This document shows positions 30,701 to 32,100 of a DNA stretch of 32,100 nt, piece by piece. The first letter of the stretch is position 1, and each line of letters starts with the position of its first letter. Origin of the DNA: Trileptium ribeirensis (Eukaryota; Nematoda; Enoplea; Enoplida; Thoracostomopsidae); contig JASANE010011901.1 in the NCBI GenBank assembly GCA_030248225.1, positions 1-32,100 on the forward strand, in the 5' to 3' direction. The translations under genes were made by a program, and so were the position numbers. The notes beneath the pieces are model-generated. The model was not told where the DNA came from and did not search any database. It saw nothing but the letters and a program-made list of their open reading frames with translations.

Positions 30701-32100
30701 CATTGTTATGGTATAAAAATGTACTACAGTTAACGGCACTATAAAATTCTTGAATGAGTCTTGATGATCGCTGATTTGAAAAATACTGTTTTAATTTTGG
30801 GCAATCCCAATTGAAAACGATTGATTGTATTTACCTGGTTGAAACAAAGCGGCAAAAGAAGCAAACATTTATTTTCTGCCTATAAGGTTAATTTAGGATT
30901 TACAAATTTGTGTTTTCTAGTTCTTGCAGTGCATTAAACGGGCATTTATTTGGTATAAATATACTGCGGTTAACGGCACTATAAAATTATTGAATGAGTA
31001 TTTATTGATCGCTGATTTGAAAAATACTGTTTTAATTTTGGACAATCCCAATTAGAAACAGATTTAATCTGTTTATCTGGTTGAAACAGAGCGGCATAAG
31101 AAGAGCAAACATCTATTATATTCCGTTAAGGTTGATTACAGGATTTACAAATTTGTGTTTATCTATTATTTACTGGTGGTAAACGGGCCTTGTTGTGGTC
31201 TGATTAGTTATCCTGCGGTTAACGGCACTATAAAATTCTTGAATGAGTCTTGCTGATCCCTGATTTGAAAAATACTGTTTTAAATTTTGGGCAATCCCAA
31301 TTCAAAAAGATCGATTGTATTTACCTGTTTGGAAACACAAGCAGGCAAAAGAAGAGCAAACATTTATTATATTCCCTAAGGTTAATTTAAAATTTTACAA
31401 ATATTTTTTATCTAGTTCTTTCCCGGTCATAAACGGGCATTGTTATGGCATAAATATACTGCGGTTAACGGCACTATAAAATTCTTGAATGAGTGCTTAC
31501 TGATCGTTGGGTATGATAAAATACTGTTTTAATTTTGGGCAATCCCAATTCAAAACAATCGTTTGTGCGCACCTGTTTGAAACACAGCGGCAGAAGAAGA
31601 GCAAACATTTATTATTATCTCCGTAAGGTTAATTTAGGATTTACAAATTTGTGTTTACTAGTTCTTGCAGGTAGTAAACGGGCATTGTTATGATCTAGAA
31701 TATACTGCGGTTAACGGCACTATAAACCCCTTGAATGAGTCTTGCTGATCGCTGATTTGAGAGATATCTGTTTTAATTTTAACGGGAGATGCCAACTCAA
31801 AACGATCGATTGTGTTTACCTGGTTGAAACAGAGCGGCAAAAGAAGAGCAAACATTTATTATATTCCGTGAGGTTAATTTTAGGATTTACAAATTTGTGT
31901 TTTCTAGTTCTTGCAGGTAGTCCCAAAACGGGCCTTGTTATGGTATAAAATATACTGCGGTTAACGGTACAAAAAAATTCTTGAATGAGTCTTCTCTGAT
32001 CGCTGATTTGAAAAATACTGTTTTAATTTGGGGCAATCCCAATCTGGAAACGATCGATTGTATTTACCTGTTTACAGCGGAGCAGGCAAAAGAAGAGCAA
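27732..32100 (-). repeat. Mirror-image satellite arm, about 18 monomers, probably a foldback-read artefact
   Basis: This is the reverse complement of the left arm. Monomer markers appear in mirrored order: CGATTGATTG near 27940, GGACAAT near 28153, the TACC-insertion monomer at about 28312, 29250 and 30225, GGGCAAACCC near 28620, and finally the rare TACAAAAAAATTC variant at about 31967. That last marker lies 4,240 bp from the junction, against 4,246 bp for its partner at 23437. Single-base changes and small indels are scattered throughout, some recurring at one motif (TTATCG for TTATGG), as in unpolished long-read sequence. The arm continues beyond the window. Confidence 0.85.

Noticed and set aside
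20211..32100. CRISPR-like regular arrays
   Set aside because: The repeats are head to tail without unique spacers, units are far longer than CRISPR repeats, and the context is eukaryotic.

Overview
The window looks like eukaryotic, probably invertebrate metazoan, intergenic or intronic DNA. Coding density is very low, and it holds a tRNA-derived SINE with target-site duplications, MITE-like elements, several tandem-repeat families, exon-like fragments with splice-site flanks, and over 10 kb of satellite DNA. I see no operons, ribosome-binding sites or intact long genes, and I cannot name the species.

Layout. 1-828: a broken open frame joining the C-terminal half of a NADAR (YbiA-like N-glycosidase) domain to an SGNH/GDSL-hydrolase-like segment, interrupted by two stops. 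829-8540: relatively GC-rich, mostly anonymous DNA with a diverged ~172-bp tandem repeat, low-complexity tracts, several hairpins, a coding-like minus-strand segment (4242-4809), a 54-bp purine-rich duplication and a 47-bp tandem repeat. 8541-13180: abruptly AT-rich, with one Cys-rich decayed frame (about 9793-10150), a possible core promoter and a weak tRNA-like block. 13180-14480: a hairpin, a 21-bp triplet repeat, and a ~410-bp tandem duplication whose first copy carries a ~160-bp MITE-like insertion. 14990-15214: a possible exon with an IQ-like motif. 15653-17573: a ~1.9-kb segment bounded by diverged inverted repeats; inside it on the minus strand lies a convincing last exon of a DEG/ENaC sodium channel (TM2). 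17664-17955: a minus-strand SINE with 13-bp duplications. 18250-21227: a 224-bp duplication, a minisatellite rich in TGACTCA, a ~0.5-kb MITE and a nine-copy 113-bp array. 21411-32100: a ~240-bp satellite with 3-mer and 4-mer higher-order structure.

The most consequential observation concerns the satellite. It reverses orientation at 27678-27731. The right arm (27732-32100) repeats the left arm's monomer variants in exact mirror order for at least 4.2 kb, but with a much higher density of scattered small differences. The ~54-bp spacer closely resembles, from memory, Oxford Nanopore ligation-adapter sequence (24 of 28 positions for the top strand). The simplest reading is an unsplit template-adapter-complement read built into the contig. 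Sequence after about 27677 should then be treated as an assembly artefact, not as a biological palindrome.
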